Shown: positions 16,647-23,272, numbered from the stretch's first letter. The stretch: 36,683 bases of DNA from DATKKM01 sp035542855 (GCA_035542855.1 DATKKM010000005.1:1-36683); one strand, 5' to 3'. The notes: generated by a model from the letters alone, not told the origin. Numbers and translations are program-made.

Positions 16647-16919
16647 TCAGCGGCACCAGGTGGCGACGAGCGGTGCACCGGAGGTACCGGGGACGTACCT
16701 CATCACATGCAGGTCCCCGCTCGGGCAGCCACCGGCCAGGACCTCGTGGCCAAGGACGGTTCCGTAGTCGGCTCCCGGGAAGGCCGGCGTACAAGCTTCC
16801 CGGTCACACGATGTGGCGTCAGTGTTGGTTGCCGTGGCGTCTGAGTGAAAAAGGGCGTTCTGTCCCGCGATTGTGGCTATGAAGAGCGCCAACGCGGCGA
16901 CGAGTGCGCGCAGGGGCAT
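16647..16919 (-). CDS. Small exported Cys-containing protein, unknown family
   Basis: A 90-residue protein with an N-terminal export signal or anchor (Arg4, then ALVAALALFIATIAG) and a short mature region carrying four cysteines (38, 43, 65, 89), which could form two disulfides outside the membrane. The mature part contains Gly/Pro turns and hydrophobic strands (LGHEVLAGGC, APLVATWC), suggesting a compact beta domain. I do not recognise the family. The ATG lies three bases after the stop of a hydrophobic micro-ORF and has no Shine-Dalgarno of its own, so translational coupling is likely. A strong terminator follows. It is the last gene of the operon that begins with the repeated micro-ORFs. 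Confidence 0.75.
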   Translation of the reverse strand: MPLRALVAALALFIATIAGQNALFHSDATATNTDATSCDREACTPAFPGADYGTVLGHEVLAGGCPSGDLHVMRYVPGTSGAPLVATWCR

Positions 16920-16922
16920 CAG

Positions 16923-17015
16923 CTAGGCGAAGAACGGGCTGCTGGCAGCCACGGCTGCGAGCATAAGCGCCAGGACCACTACCAGTCCGTTAAGCGTGAT
17001 CGGTGTGGTCCTCAA
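16923..17015 (-). CDS. Hydrophobic 30-residue micro-ORF (TTG start), paralogue of the next one upstream
   Basis: Thirty codons from a TTG, with AGGAG ten bases upstream. The peptide has a short polar N-terminus (RTTPITLNG) and one membrane-spanning stretch (LVVVLALMLAAVAA) ending SSPFFA. It resembles the 32-residue micro-ORF at 17054-17152: both share T-x-x-LN, a 17-19 residue hydrophobic core and an S-P-x-F ending, pointing to duplication followed by divergence. Similarity, spacing and the shared terminator downstream are the evidence; no homologous family is recognised. It could be a small membrane peptide (toxin-like, transporter-modulating or signal) or a leader peptide. Confidence 0.55.
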   Translation of the reverse strand: MRTTPITLNGLVVVLALMLAAVAASSPFFA

Positions 17016-17053
17016 GGTCCTTCGACTCCTTCGATGCGCCTGGTTCGCCGGCC

Positions 17054-17152
17054 CTAGGAGAAGGCCGGGCTAATCGCGACTACCGTGGCCATGGCCAGGG
17101 CGGCGATCGTGACGATCCAGTTGAGCTTGGTGGTGAAAATTGCGGGCTTCAT
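17054..17152 (-). CDS. Hydrophobic 32-residue micro-ORF
   Basis: Thirty-two codons from an ATG. The peptide begins MKPAIFTTKLNW, followed by a single transmembrane stretch (IVTIAALAMATVVAI) and ends SPAFS. It is paralogous to the downstream 30-residue micro-ORF. A weak AAAGG lies about 13 bases upstream of the ATG, so initiation may depend on translation of the preceding charged micro-ORF, which ends 16 bases earlier. Together with the 90-residue exported protein it makes a run of three membrane or export-targeted products. Confidence 0.55.
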   Translation of the reverse strand: MKPAIFTTKLNWIVTIAALAMATVVAISPAFS

Positions 17153-17168
17153 GGTGATTTCAAGGCCT

Positions 17169-17249
17169 TTACGCGAAATTAACCCGGCGGCCGGCCGTCT
17201 GCGTCTCGTCTTCCCGGTTCCACTTGATCATGTTCCGCGTCTTCTTCAT
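17169..17249 (-). CDS. Charged micro-ORF, third (diverged) copy of the tandem set
   Basis: Twenty-six codons with ATG and AGGAG six bases upstream. The peptide begins MKKTRNMIKWNRED and ends AGRRVNFA; it lacks the Gln4 of the other copies and differs in the middle and tail. The start, Shine-Dalgarno, -10-like box and direct repeats all lie at the same positions as in the two upstream copies (start-to-start distance 161 bases). The peptide is strongly basic with one Trp and has no signal or membrane segment. Transcripts from its promoter would continue through the two hydrophobic micro-ORFs and the exported protein to the terminator at 16593-16627. Confidence 0.6.
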   Translation of the reverse strand: MKKTRNMIKWNREDETQTAGRRVNFA

Positions 17250-17282
17250 GTCTGGCTCCTGCTTGTTTCTCTCTGTGGCCTC

Positions 17283-17327
17283 AGTATCGCAACCGTGTCT
17301 CGCCGAAAACTCGCCGGATTTCTCGCC
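17283..17327 (-). promoter_or_regulatory. SARP-type direct-repeat promoter of the third micro-ORF
   Basis: Read on the minus strand, GGCGAG occurs at 17327-17322, 17315-17310 and 17304-17299 (steps of 12 and 11 bases). Nine bases after the last heptamer GGCGAGA lies GATACT (17288-17283), a -10-like hexamer. This matches the architecture of SARP activator promoters: heptameric repeats one helical turn apart, the last about 8 bases from the -10. Confidence 0.6.
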
Positions 17328-17410
17328 TACCCGAAAATGACCTGCCGGCGGCCTGCCTGGCCACCGTCTTCCCGGTTCCACTTGATCATGTTTCGTGTCT
17401 GCTTCTTCAT
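17327..17410 (-). CDS. Charged micro-ORF, second copy of the tandem set
   Basis: Twenty-seven codons with ATG and AGGAG six bases upstream (AGCAGGAGCCAGAC). The peptide begins MKKQTRNMIKWNRED and ends AGRRQVIFG. Its 84 coding bases are identical to those of the first copy at 17488-17571. Exact identity, including third codon positions, means a very recent duplication, gene conversion or selection on the nucleic acid itself. The stop codon overlaps the first direct repeat of the next unit. A 100-codon frame through this region is open only because it runs through the repeats. Confidence 0.62.
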   Translation of the reverse strand: MKKQTRNMIKWNREDGGQAGRRQVIFG

Positions 17411-17443
17411 GTCTGGCTCCTGCTCGTTTCTTCCTGTGGCCTC

Positions 17444-17488
17444 AGTATCCCAAGCACGTCTCGCCGAAAACTCGCCAGATTTCTCGCC
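17444..17488 (-). promoter_or_regulatory. SARP-type direct-repeat promoter of the second micro-ORF
   Basis: GGCGAG on the minus strand at 17488-17483, 17476-17471 and 17465-17460 (steps of 12 and 11 bases), then nine bases from the last heptamer to GATACT (17449-17444). The first repeat overlaps the stop codon of the first micro-ORF. Confidence 0.6.
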
Positions 17489-17571
17489 TACCCGAAAATG
17501 ACCTGCCGGCGGCCTGCCTGGCCACCGTCTTCCCGGTTCCACTTGATCATGTTTCGTGTCTGCTTCTTCAT
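17488..17571 (-). CDS. Charged micro-ORF, first copy of the tandem set
   Basis: Twenty-seven codons with ATG and GAGGAG nine bases upstream. The product is identical to the second copy: a basic, Trp-containing peptide with no signal peptide, Cys or membrane stretch. It lies about 150 bases downstream of the SARP-like regulator stop, separated from it by an intrinsic terminator, so it needs its own promoter; the GGCGAG repeats and GACACT box upstream are the candidate. Possible roles are a signalling peptide sensed by the regulator's TPR region, a ribosomally made precursor peptide, or a regulatory leader. No function can be assigned from sequence. Confidence 0.62.
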   Translation of the reverse strand: MKKQTRNMIKWNREDGGQAGRRQVIFG

Positions 17572-17605
17572 ATCTGGCTGCTCCTCGTTTTCTCTTTCCA
17601 CGCAC

Positions 17606-17659
17606 AGTGTCGCAAGCCCCTCTCGCCAAAAACTCGCCGGATTATGGCGAGTTCTCGCC
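17606..17659 (-). promoter_or_regulatory. SARP-type direct-repeat promoter of the first micro-ORF
   Basis: GGCGAG on the minus strand at 17659-17654, 17638-17633 and 17627-17622 (steps of 21 and 11 bases, i.e. two turns and one turn), then nine bases from the last heptamer to GACACT (17611-17606). The outermost box is half of the palindrome GGCGAG-TT-CTCGCC (17646-17659). A further single GGCGAG is at 17707-17702. Confidence 0.55.
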
Positions 17660-17671
17660 AGATACGAAGAA

Positions 17672-17691
17672 GCGGCCCCTGGAGGGGCCGC
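17672..17691 (-). terminator. Terminator of the SARP-like regulator gene
   Basis: GCGGCCCC (17672-17679) pairs with GGGGCCGC (17684-17691) around a four-base loop, followed on the minus strand by TTCTTCGT. It lies 27 bases after the regulator stop and separates the regulator from the micro-ORF array. Confidence 0.75.
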
Positions 17692-17718
17692 CGATGCGGT
17701 TCTCGCCGTATCTGAGCG

Positions 17719-20700
17719 CTATCTGAGGGGCTTGCCGCCCGTGATCTCCCGGACCAACTCCTCGAAATCGGGCAGATCTTCGTCCATTTCGCCTTCGGAG
17801 ACGATCTGGACGTAGCGGTTGTAGCAGTATTTGGCGGCCTCGCCCTGGTCAGAAAGGATGTAATTGCTCATCAGCCTATACCAAGCCGCCTCGTTGAACT
17901 CGTCCACATCCAGGATCTTCTGGCAGACTTCGGCGCTCTTTTTGTACTCCCCGGTCTCGCTGTAGGTGGCGGCCAGGGTTGCCAGCATGCCCATCTGCTG
18001 CTCTTCCAGCTGATAGCGCAGGGTCTGGGCCCACTCCGAGTAGAAGTCAGCCGCAAATGGCCCCGTGTACAGGCTGAGCGCCTTCTCCATGGCGGCGATG
18101 GCCTCCCGGCTGCCGGCCGCGGCGGCGTGGGCCTGCTGGAGCGCCTTCTGGTATTCGTCAACGTCGAAGGTGAAGGTGGCCTGGGGGTCCAGGATGTAGC
18201 GGCCGGACTCTTTGGCGATGACGTCCTGGTACAAAGCTTTGCGCAACCTGTACATGTTCGAGTGGAAGGCGCTGGTGGTCTTGGCGTCCGGCATGTCCGG
18301 CCAGAGCGCCGCCACTATCTCCTCTTTGCGCAGCGCGCGCCGGTTGGCCATGAAGAAGAAGAACATCTCCTTGCTTTTCTCGGAGCGCCACTCCAGGTCC
18401 GTGATCTCGCGGCCGCCCATTTCGACGCGCAGATGGCCGAAGCCGAAGGCGTAGATGGCGCCGGCGGCCGAGGCGGCCTGCTCCGCGGACACCTCGCCAT
18501 CGGGTTCGCTCTCGCCGGCAGCCGGGGCCTTGATCAGCTTCAACATGCGGGTGAAGTAGCCGTCCGCCAGCTTGTTGGCAGAGGCATACTGGACGAGCAG
18601 GGGGTTGCGGGCGGCTTCGACGACGAGGAAGTGATCGTAGCCCAGGCCCTTCACAAGCTCCGCGCACTTCTCCAGCGACTCCAGCGCCAGGCTCTTCTTC
18701 TTCAGCGAGAAGTAGACGCCGGCCAGGTGGAAGTGAGCGAGCACCAGCTCCCGGGACGATCCCTTGTCCTTCAGGTACGTGATCGCCCGCTCCAGATCGC
18801 TGACGGCGCTTTTGAGATCGTCCTTCTGGCGTTTGACTTGAGCGCTGGTGATCAGGCACATCCCCATCTCCAGGGCACCGCCGGTCTTCTCCGCCTCCGC
18901 GATGGCCCGCGCCGACCACGATTCCGCTGCGGAGATGTCCCCAAGCAGGCGATGCGTGCCCGCCACGGCGTCCATCAGGTAGATCCGGATATAGGCGTCG
19001 TTCACAGCCCAGGCCTGCTCCAGGAGAGAGGAGTAGGCGTCCAGCGCCTGCTGGAGCTCGCCCTGATCGCGCTTGATATCGGCGATGGAGCTCACCAGGT
19101 ACATCTCCCACTTGAGGTTGGCCGTGCGCTGCGCCACCTGGACGCCTTGCTGAAGAATGGCCTCAGCTTTATCGAAGTTGCCCGCGAGGTAGTAGCTGAC
19201 CCCCAGCGAATTCAACGTCTGAATCAGGAAGTGATCGTTGCCAAGCTGGCTCCAGATGCCGCGGACGCGCTCCAGGGTGACTGCGGCTTCAGCCAGCCGG
19301 CCGCTCAGCGCCAACGAATTGGCGAGCTCAAGGCCGGCGTGGGCGATGTTGTACTGGTCGCCGTTGGTCTCGTAGACGCCGACGACGGTCTGCAGTTCCT
19401 GGATCGACTCGCTGAAGTCACCGCAGCGGCTGAGCGTCATGCCCAGCTCTTTGCGGGCCTCCGTGATCAGCGCTTGCGGCGAGCCGTGTTCGACGAGGAT
19501 ATCGCGGGCGCGGACCAGCGCCTCGCGTGAGGGTTCGTAGTCGCCCTTCACGCGCAGCGACATGCCTCGCGCGGTCAGCGCCTCCGCCAGCGTCTCCCAG
19601 TCGCCCCCGGCCTCGGAAACCTGCACCGCCTGCGTGAGCAGGGCCAGGGCCTTGTCGGTCTGGTTGAGGTAGTGGAGCACGCGGGCCTTCCAGAGAGTGA
19701 GCTTGGGCTCGCGGGCCAGCTCGTCCGCCGGGATGGCGTCCAGCCATTCGGCCAGGGTGTCCCAGCGCCCCTCTTCGAACATGCGGGAGCCGTGGCGGTC
19801 CGCCACCTGCACGATGCTTTCCCAGGCGCCGGCCTGGATGTAGTGGTAGACCGCATCGTCCCAGCGCCCGGCCTGCTCGCTGATCGCGGCGGCCTTCATG
19901 TTGAGCTCGCGGAAGCGGGCGGCATCGCTGCCGCGCAGGTTGCTGACCAGGAATGCGCGCATCAGGTGGGGGTAGCGGTAGGGCTGCGAGGGATCGCCGG
20001 GCGGAACGACCAGGTTGTTCTGGGCCAGGCGTCCCAGCTTCTCCTCGGCGTCGGCGATGCCGAGCAGGTCGTTCACGAAGGCCACGTCCTGGGTGCGGAG
20101 GACGGCGCTGGCGCGGAGGAACTCCTTCAGTTCCGGGTCCTGCGGCTCGAACTGCTCGAGGTCGATGTACTGGTAGAGGGTGTCGCTGGAGCGCAGCTGC
20201 TCGAGGGCCGCTGGGCCGTGCGTCTGCACCTTGTCGGCCATCAGGATCAGCGCGCCGGCCCAACCCTCAGTCAGGTCCGCGAGGCGCTGGGAATCGTCCA
20301 GCGAGACATCCTTGCCCAGGACGTCGCGGAAGAGCAGGGCCACCTCATCGCAGCTGAACGAGAAATCGGCGGCGGTGATCGTAGAGACTTCCTGCCGCAC
20401 GGTCATCATCGGCAGGACAGCGATCTGCGGGTGCGTGCGGGCGGAGAGGACGACGTGGACGTCCGGCGGCAACCGGTAGATCCAGCCTTCGATGGCGGCG
20501 CGGAACTCTGGGTCGGCCGCGTCCAGGCAGTGGAAGTCGTCCAGGATGAATGTGAACGGCTCGCCCGCGGAGGCGGTGGCGGACACCAGGAGGTCGGTGA
20601 TCTGGCTGGGCGTCATGGCGCCGGCGGACTCGATGGCCTGAGCCAGCTCCTCGCCGAAGCCGGGGAAGTTCGCACGGCCGGCGGCGACGAAGTACTTCAG

Positions 20701-21012
20701 GAACGTGACAGGGTCGCGGTCGCGCTCGTCCAGGGAATACCAGCAGATCTTCTGGGCCGATGAGTGGGCGAAGTCCAGCAGCAGCGTGGTCTTGCCGTAA
20801 CCGGGCGGCGCGCTGACCACGGAGACGCGGCGCTTGGTGCCCTCTACAAGCGCCCCGATGAGCCGCTGGCGGTGGACGATGGCAGTCCTCTGCGCCGGCA
20901 GCTGTGCTTTTGTGGGATACGGTACGTCAACGGACGTAAAGCGCCCCTGGTTGGCCCTGGTCTGTTCTGCCATCTTTCCCCGATTTAGAGCGCAAACCTG
21001 GACTAAGGCCAT
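17719..21012 (-). CDS. Large MalT/SARP-like regulator: NTPase, TPR-type region, winged helix plus BTAD
   Basis: A 1097-residue cytoplasmic regulator. The N-terminal STAND-type NTPase has Walker A GYGKTT (71-76, in SAPPGYGKTTLLLDFA) and Walker B FILDDF (155-160), as in MalT/LAL proteins. A long helical region with TPR rhythm spans about 380-860 and would sense a ligand or partner. The C-terminus (about 870-1097) is an OmpR-type winged helix (LEWRSEKSKEMFFFFMANRR, then TTSAFHSNMYRLRKAL) followed by a bacterial transcriptional activation domain (BTAD), the pair that defines SARP activators. MalT itself has a LuxR HTH instead. Such proteins bind direct repeats about 11 bases apart, and GGCGAG repeats of that kind lie just downstream. 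An alternative ATG is at 20973; both have GGGG-rich sites. Confidence 0.93.
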   Translation of the reverse strand: MALVQVCALNRGKMAEQTRANQGRFTSVDVPYPTKAQLPAQRTAIVHRQRLIGALVEGTKRRVSVVSAPPGYGKTTLLLDFAHSSAQKICWYSLDERDRDPVTFLKYFVAAGRANFPGFGEELAQAIESAGAMTPSQITDLLVSATASAGEPFTFILDDFHCLDAADPEFRAAIEGWIYRLPPDVHVVLSARTHPQIAVLPMMTVRQEVSTITAADFSFSCDEVALLFRDVLGKDVSLDDSQRLADLTEGWAGALILMADKVQTHGPAALEQLRSSDTLYQYIDLEQFEPQDPELKEFLRASAVLRTQDVAFVNDLLGIADAEEKLGRLAQNNLVVPPGDPSQPYRYPHLMRAFLVSNLRGSDAARFRELNMKAAAISEQAGRWDDAVYHYIQAGAWESIVQVADRHGSRMFEEGRWDTLAEWLDAIPADELAREPKLTLWKARVLHYLNQTDKALALLTQAVQVSEAGGDWETLAEALTARGMSLRVKGDYEPSREALVRARDILVEHGSPQALITEARKELGMTLSRCGDFSESIQELQTVVGVYETNGDQYNIAHAGLELANSLALSGRLAEAAVTLERVRGIWSQLGNDHFLIQTLNSLGVSYYLAGNFDKAEAILQQGVQVAQRTANLKWEMYLVSSIADIKRDQGELQQALDAYSSLLEQAWAVNDAYIRIYLMDAVAGTHRLLGDISAAESWSARAIAEAEKTGGALEMGMCLITSAQVKRQKDDLKSAVSDLERAITYLKDKGSSRELVLAHFHLAGVYFSLKKKSLALESLEKCAELVKGLGYDHFLVVEAARNPLLVQYASANKLADGYFTRMLKLIKAPAAGESEPDGEVSAEQAASAAGAIYAFGFGHLRVEMGGREITDLEWRSEKSKEMFFFFMANRRALRKEEIVAALWPDMPDAKTTSAFHSNMYRLRKALYQDVIAKESGRYILDPQATFTFDVDEYQKALQQAHAAAAGSREAIAAMEKALSLYTGPFAADFYSEWAQTLRYQLEEQQMGMLATLAATYSETGEYKKSAEVCQKILDVDEFNEAAWYRLMSNYILSDQGEAAKYCYNRYVQIVSEGEMDEDLPDFEELVREITGGKPLR

Positions 21013-21158
21013 GAAGGCCCCCTACGCCGTCCAGCTAGCGCCCAACGCCGGCGCCGCAGCCACTCTGCAACGCCTGTAAAGTAAAGACGAAGCTATTAAC
21101 CGCCCGTTACACGTCGATTAGGCGGCTTCTTAACGTCCCCTCAACGCAGGGAAAGCGT

Positions 21159-21188
21159 TTGACCTCCCCCACGCGGGGCGGGCACAAT
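21159..21188 (+). promoter_or_regulatory. Promoter of the CAP-domain protein gene
   Basis: TTGACC (21159-21164) and CACAAT (21183-21188) are separated by 18 bases; start predicted near 21195. The TTG is therefore a -35 element and not a start codon, although the reading frame is open back to it. Confidence 0.6.
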
Positions 21189-21230
21189 CGTTGGGACTCC
21201 GGGAGCACGCACGCTCCGGAGGAGGAAGCC

Positions 21231-22154
21231 ATCGCCCGCAAGACCCGCCTCCAACTGATCACGCTTTCGGCCGCCTTTGCGCTCGGCGCGCTGGCCCTGG
21301 TCATGCTCGCCCAGGCTCCGGCCGGGTCGGCCGATCCGGCGCTGGACTCCGAGGAGTCGGCGTTCCTGACCCTGATCAACGACTACCGGGCGCAGAACGG
21401 CCTCTCGCAGCTCGTCGTGCAGGAAGACCTGGCGGAGGCGGCCGACTGGTACGCCACGGACATGGCGACGAAGAACTACTACGGCGACTACACGTACTGC
21501 TTCGAGAACTTCGGCATCCAGAGCGCCCACTGCGATTCGACGGGCGGGCTGCCGCAGAACCGCATCCCGGCGTTCGGTTACGGGCCGGCGACGATCGGCG
21601 AGAACAGCGCCGGCGGCTTCTCTTCCGCGCAGTCCGTGTTCGACGCCTGGAAAGGCTCGCCGGGGCACAACCAGAATATGCTGCAGAGCTTCTGGGTGGC
21701 GATCGGCATCGGCCGGGCCTGCCAGGCGGGGACGCGCTACGGCTGCTACTGGGTGACGGACTTCGGGAACGTGAACTCGCCGCCCGGCGCCAACCACCCC
21801 TACGGCACCAGCGCCACGCCGTCGCCCAGCGCCAGCCCCACGGAGAGCCCGACGCCAACCCCGGAGCCGCGCCTCTGGCAGGACCTGGACTGCGACGACG
21901 CGATCACCTCCGCCGACGCGCTGGCGCTCCTGCGCGGGAATGTTGGCCTGCCGGCGGCAGCCGGGGCAGCCGCGACGGCCTGCCCCGTCCCGGGCCAACG
22001 CCTGGCCGTCGGTAGCTTCACGCGTACGTGGGGCGACATCGACTGCTCCGGCGAGATCGATGCGCTGGACAGCGTGGCTCTGCTGCGCCTGGTGAGCGGG
22101 ATCATTACGGCGGTGGGGCCCAGCAGCTGCCCGAACCCCGGCGTGCCGTACTAG
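21231..22154 (+). CDS. Secreted CAP-domain (SCP/PR1-like) protein with dockerin-like tail, apparent ATC start
   Basis: A 307-residue exported protein. Residues 1-34 are a signal peptide (MARK-type start, core LSAAFALGALALVMLA, cleavage near AGSA-DP). The CAP domain (about 44-185) includes LINDYRAQNGL, GENSAGG (Glu124), SPGHNQNML (His146) and YWVTDFG; a usual first-helix His is not evident. A Pro/Ser/Thr linker (193-213) leads to two dockerin-like repeats with Cys, very like those of the nidogen-like protein. The only plausible start downstream of the promoter is ATC at 21231, behind a strong GGAGGAGG; translated as Met it gives MARK, as in the protein at 8687. The function of bacterial CAP proteins is mostly unknown. 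Confidence 0.85.
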   Translation: MARKTRLQLITLSAAFALGALALVMLAQAPAGSADPALDSEESAFLTLINDYRAQNGLSQLVVQEDLAEAADWYATDMATKNYYGDYTYCFENFGIQSAHCDSTGGLPQNRIPAFGYGPATIGENSAGGFSSAQSVFDAWKGSPGHNQNMLQSFWVAIGIGRACQAGTRYGCYWVTDFGNVNSPPGANHPYGTSATPSPSASPTESPTPTPEPRLWQDLDCDDAITSADALALLRGNVGLPAAAGAAATACPVPGQRLAVGSFTRTWGDIDCSGEIDALDSVALLRLVSGIITAVGPSSCPNPGVPY

Positions 22155-22201
22155 ACACCGGTTGACGGGCGGGCCCGCGCCGGACAGACTTGGCGCGAAA
22201 C

Positions 22202-22708
22202 ATGTCGACAGATGTCCCCGCCGCCGAGATGGACTTCCGCAACGCGATGGCGCGCTTCGCCAGCGGCGTCACGATCGTCACGACGCACAACGCGCACGGC
22301 GAGGCGGTGGGCTTCACGGCCAGCGCCTTCTCTTCACTCTCGCTGAAGCCGCCGCTGCTGCTGGTCTGCCTGCAGAAGGACGCCGACTGCTACGCCGCCT
22401 TCATGGCCACCGAGCACTTCGCCGTCAGCATCCTCGCGCACGGCCAGGACGACATCGCCCGCCGCTTCGCAACCAAGGCGATCGACAAGTGGCAGGACAC
22501 GCAGGCCACGCCCGGCGAGCGCACGCGCATCCCCGTCATCGACGGCGCGGCCGCCCAGACCGAGTGCCTGATGCTGGACCGGGTGGACGGCGGCGACCAC
22601 ACGATCCTCATCGGCGAGGTGATCTCGGCCGTGTCTACGCCGGCCGAACCGCTGCTGCACTTCAACCGGCAGTTCGGACGTTTCGTGGGTGAAGAGCCGA
22701 GCAAATGA
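22202..22708 (+). CDS. Flavin reductase-like, FMN-binding split-barrel protein
   Basis: A 168-residue protein of the HpaC/flavin-reductase family. Diagnostic segments are FRNAMARFASGVTIVTT (N-terminal helix and first strand), GFTASAFSSLSLKPPLLLVC (flavin-binding strand pair), and FAVSILAHGQDDIARRFA. These proteins reduce FMN or FAD with NAD(P)H, usually to supply a partner monooxygenase. The following EthD-like gene overlaps by four bases (ATGA), so the two are translationally coupled. An in-frame TTG at 22190 is an alternative start. No clear Shine-Dalgarno precedes either codon. Confidence 0.88.
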   Translation: MSTDVPAAEMDFRNAMARFASGVTIVTTHNAHGEAVGFTASAFSSLSLKPPLLLVCLQKDADCYAAFMATEHFAVSILAHGQDDIARRFATKAIDKWQDTQATPGERTRIPVIDGAAAQTECLMLDRVDGGDHTILIGEVISAVSTPAEPLLHFNRQFGRFVGEEPSK

Positions 22709-23076
22709 TCAAGCTGGTCTTCTGCCTGCGCCGCAAGCCCGGCATGACCTTGGCAGAGTTCCAGGACTACTGGCTGAACAAACACGGCCCGCTAGTCCGC
22801 AGCCACGCGAAGACGCTGCGCATCCGGCGCTACGTGCAGACGCACACGCTGGACGACCCAGGGGCACAGCAGGCGCTCGCCCGCTCTCGCGGTGCACCGC
22901 AGGGCTACGACGGCGTGGCCGAGCTCTGGTGGGACAGCCGGGAGGAGATGGCTGCCGGCGTCGCCACGCCGGAGGGCCGCGCCGCATCCATCGCGCTGCT
23001 GGAGGACGAACGCAAGTTCATCGACCACACGAACTCCCCGCTCTGGCTGGCGGAGGAGCACGAGATGCTCTCGTAA
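22705..23076 (+). CDS. EthD-like dimeric alpha/beta barrel protein
   Basis: A 123-residue protein of the EthD superfamily (ferredoxin-like dimeric alpha/beta barrel). It begins MIKLVFCLRRKPGMTLAEF, continues with YWLNKHGPLVRSHA, the family's most conserved motif, and has the second strand-helix unit YDGVAELWWDSREEMAAG. Homologues include EthD of ether degradation and small accessory or lyase proteins in aromatic polyketide and catabolic clusters. The ATGA overlap with the flavin reductase gene implies joint expression, so both may belong to one oxidative catabolic step. The monooxygenase that would complete the step is not adjacent. Confidence 0.85.
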   Translation: MIKLVFCLRRKPGMTLAEFQDYWLNKHGPLVRSHAKTLRIRRYVQTHTLDDPGAQQALARSRGAPQGYDGVAELWWDSREEMAAGVATPEGRAASIALLEDERKFIDHTNSPLWLAEEHEMLS

Positions 23077-23083
23077 AGACGCG

Positions 23084-23092
23084 TGGTACACT
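23084..23092 (+). promoter_or_regulatory. Extended -10 element upstream of the leader ORF
   Basis: TGGTACACT combines a TG extension with TACACT (4 of 6 to consensus). Transcription would start near 23099 and cover the 15-codon ORF and the nucleotidyltransferase gene. The same GTGGTACACTG string occurs at 2440-2450 upstream of the zinc-ribbon gene. Confidence 0.45.
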
Positions 23093-23127
23093 GCCCACGA
23101 CTTTCGTTCAAAGAGGAGGGCCACCAC

Positions 23128-23175
23128 ATGAGAACAACTCTGCTCCTGGTGCGCCCCGCAGTCCGAGCGGCCTAG
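23128..23175 (+). CDS. Fifteen-codon leader peptide upstream of the nucleotidyltransferase
   Basis: ATG to TAG encodes MRTTLLLVRPAVRAA, with a very strong AAGAGGAGGG site at 23111-23120. Nothing suggests a stable protein. The position (about 30 bases inside the predicted transcript, 97 bases upstream of the TTG of the next gene) and the fact that its codons 5-10 are complementary to the downstream Shine-Dalgarno region suggest a regulatory leader, as in translational attenuators of some antibiotic-resistance genes. Confidence 0.5.
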   Translation: MRTTLLLVRPAVRAA

Positions 23176-23267
23176 ATACTCCACAGCAGTCTCCGCTCGA
23201 CATCGGGTGCGCTCCTGGCCCGGCTGTCATTCCGCATAGCGCCGTACCCGGCGCACACGTAAGGAGC
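23142..23267 (+). promoter_or_regulatory. Candidate translational attenuator
   Basis: GCTCCT (23142-23147) and GTGCGCC (23149-23155) inside the leader ORF are complementary to AGGAGC (23262-23267, the Shine-Dalgarno) and GGCGCAC (23250-23256). A competing GTGCGC (23207-23212) can pair with GCGCAC (23251-23256), and a second GCTCCT copy (23211-23216) can also mask the Shine-Dalgarno. A ribosome on the leader would thus shift the fold. Confidence 0.45.
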
Positions 23268-23272
23268 ATCAC

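Larger units (their letters stand above)
17169..17640 (-). repeat. Three tandem 161-bp units (operator, promoter, micro-ORF)
   Basis: Start codons of the three micro-ORFs are exactly 161 bases apart (17571, 17410, 17249). Units one and two are identical over the ORF and similar in their upstream parts; unit three keeps the operator, -10 box and Shine-Dalgarno but its ORF has diverged. The conserved distances argue that the complete expression unit was duplicated. Confidence 0.85.

Noticed and set aside
17327..17629. 100-residue ORF across the repeat array on the minus strand
   Set aside because: It is open only because it runs through the promoter repeats and then reads the second micro-ORF in frame; its first part has no Shine-Dalgarno-supported start and overlaps the first micro-ORF in another frame.
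17169..17640. Tandem repeats as a CRISPR array
   Set aside because: The period is 161 bases, there are only three units, the repeated part is coding-length and there are no cas genes.
21159..21230. TTG start and 24-residue N-terminal extension of the CAP protein
   Set aside because: The TTG is the -35 element of a TTGACC-18-CACAAT promoter and would place a hydrophilic segment before the signal peptide.
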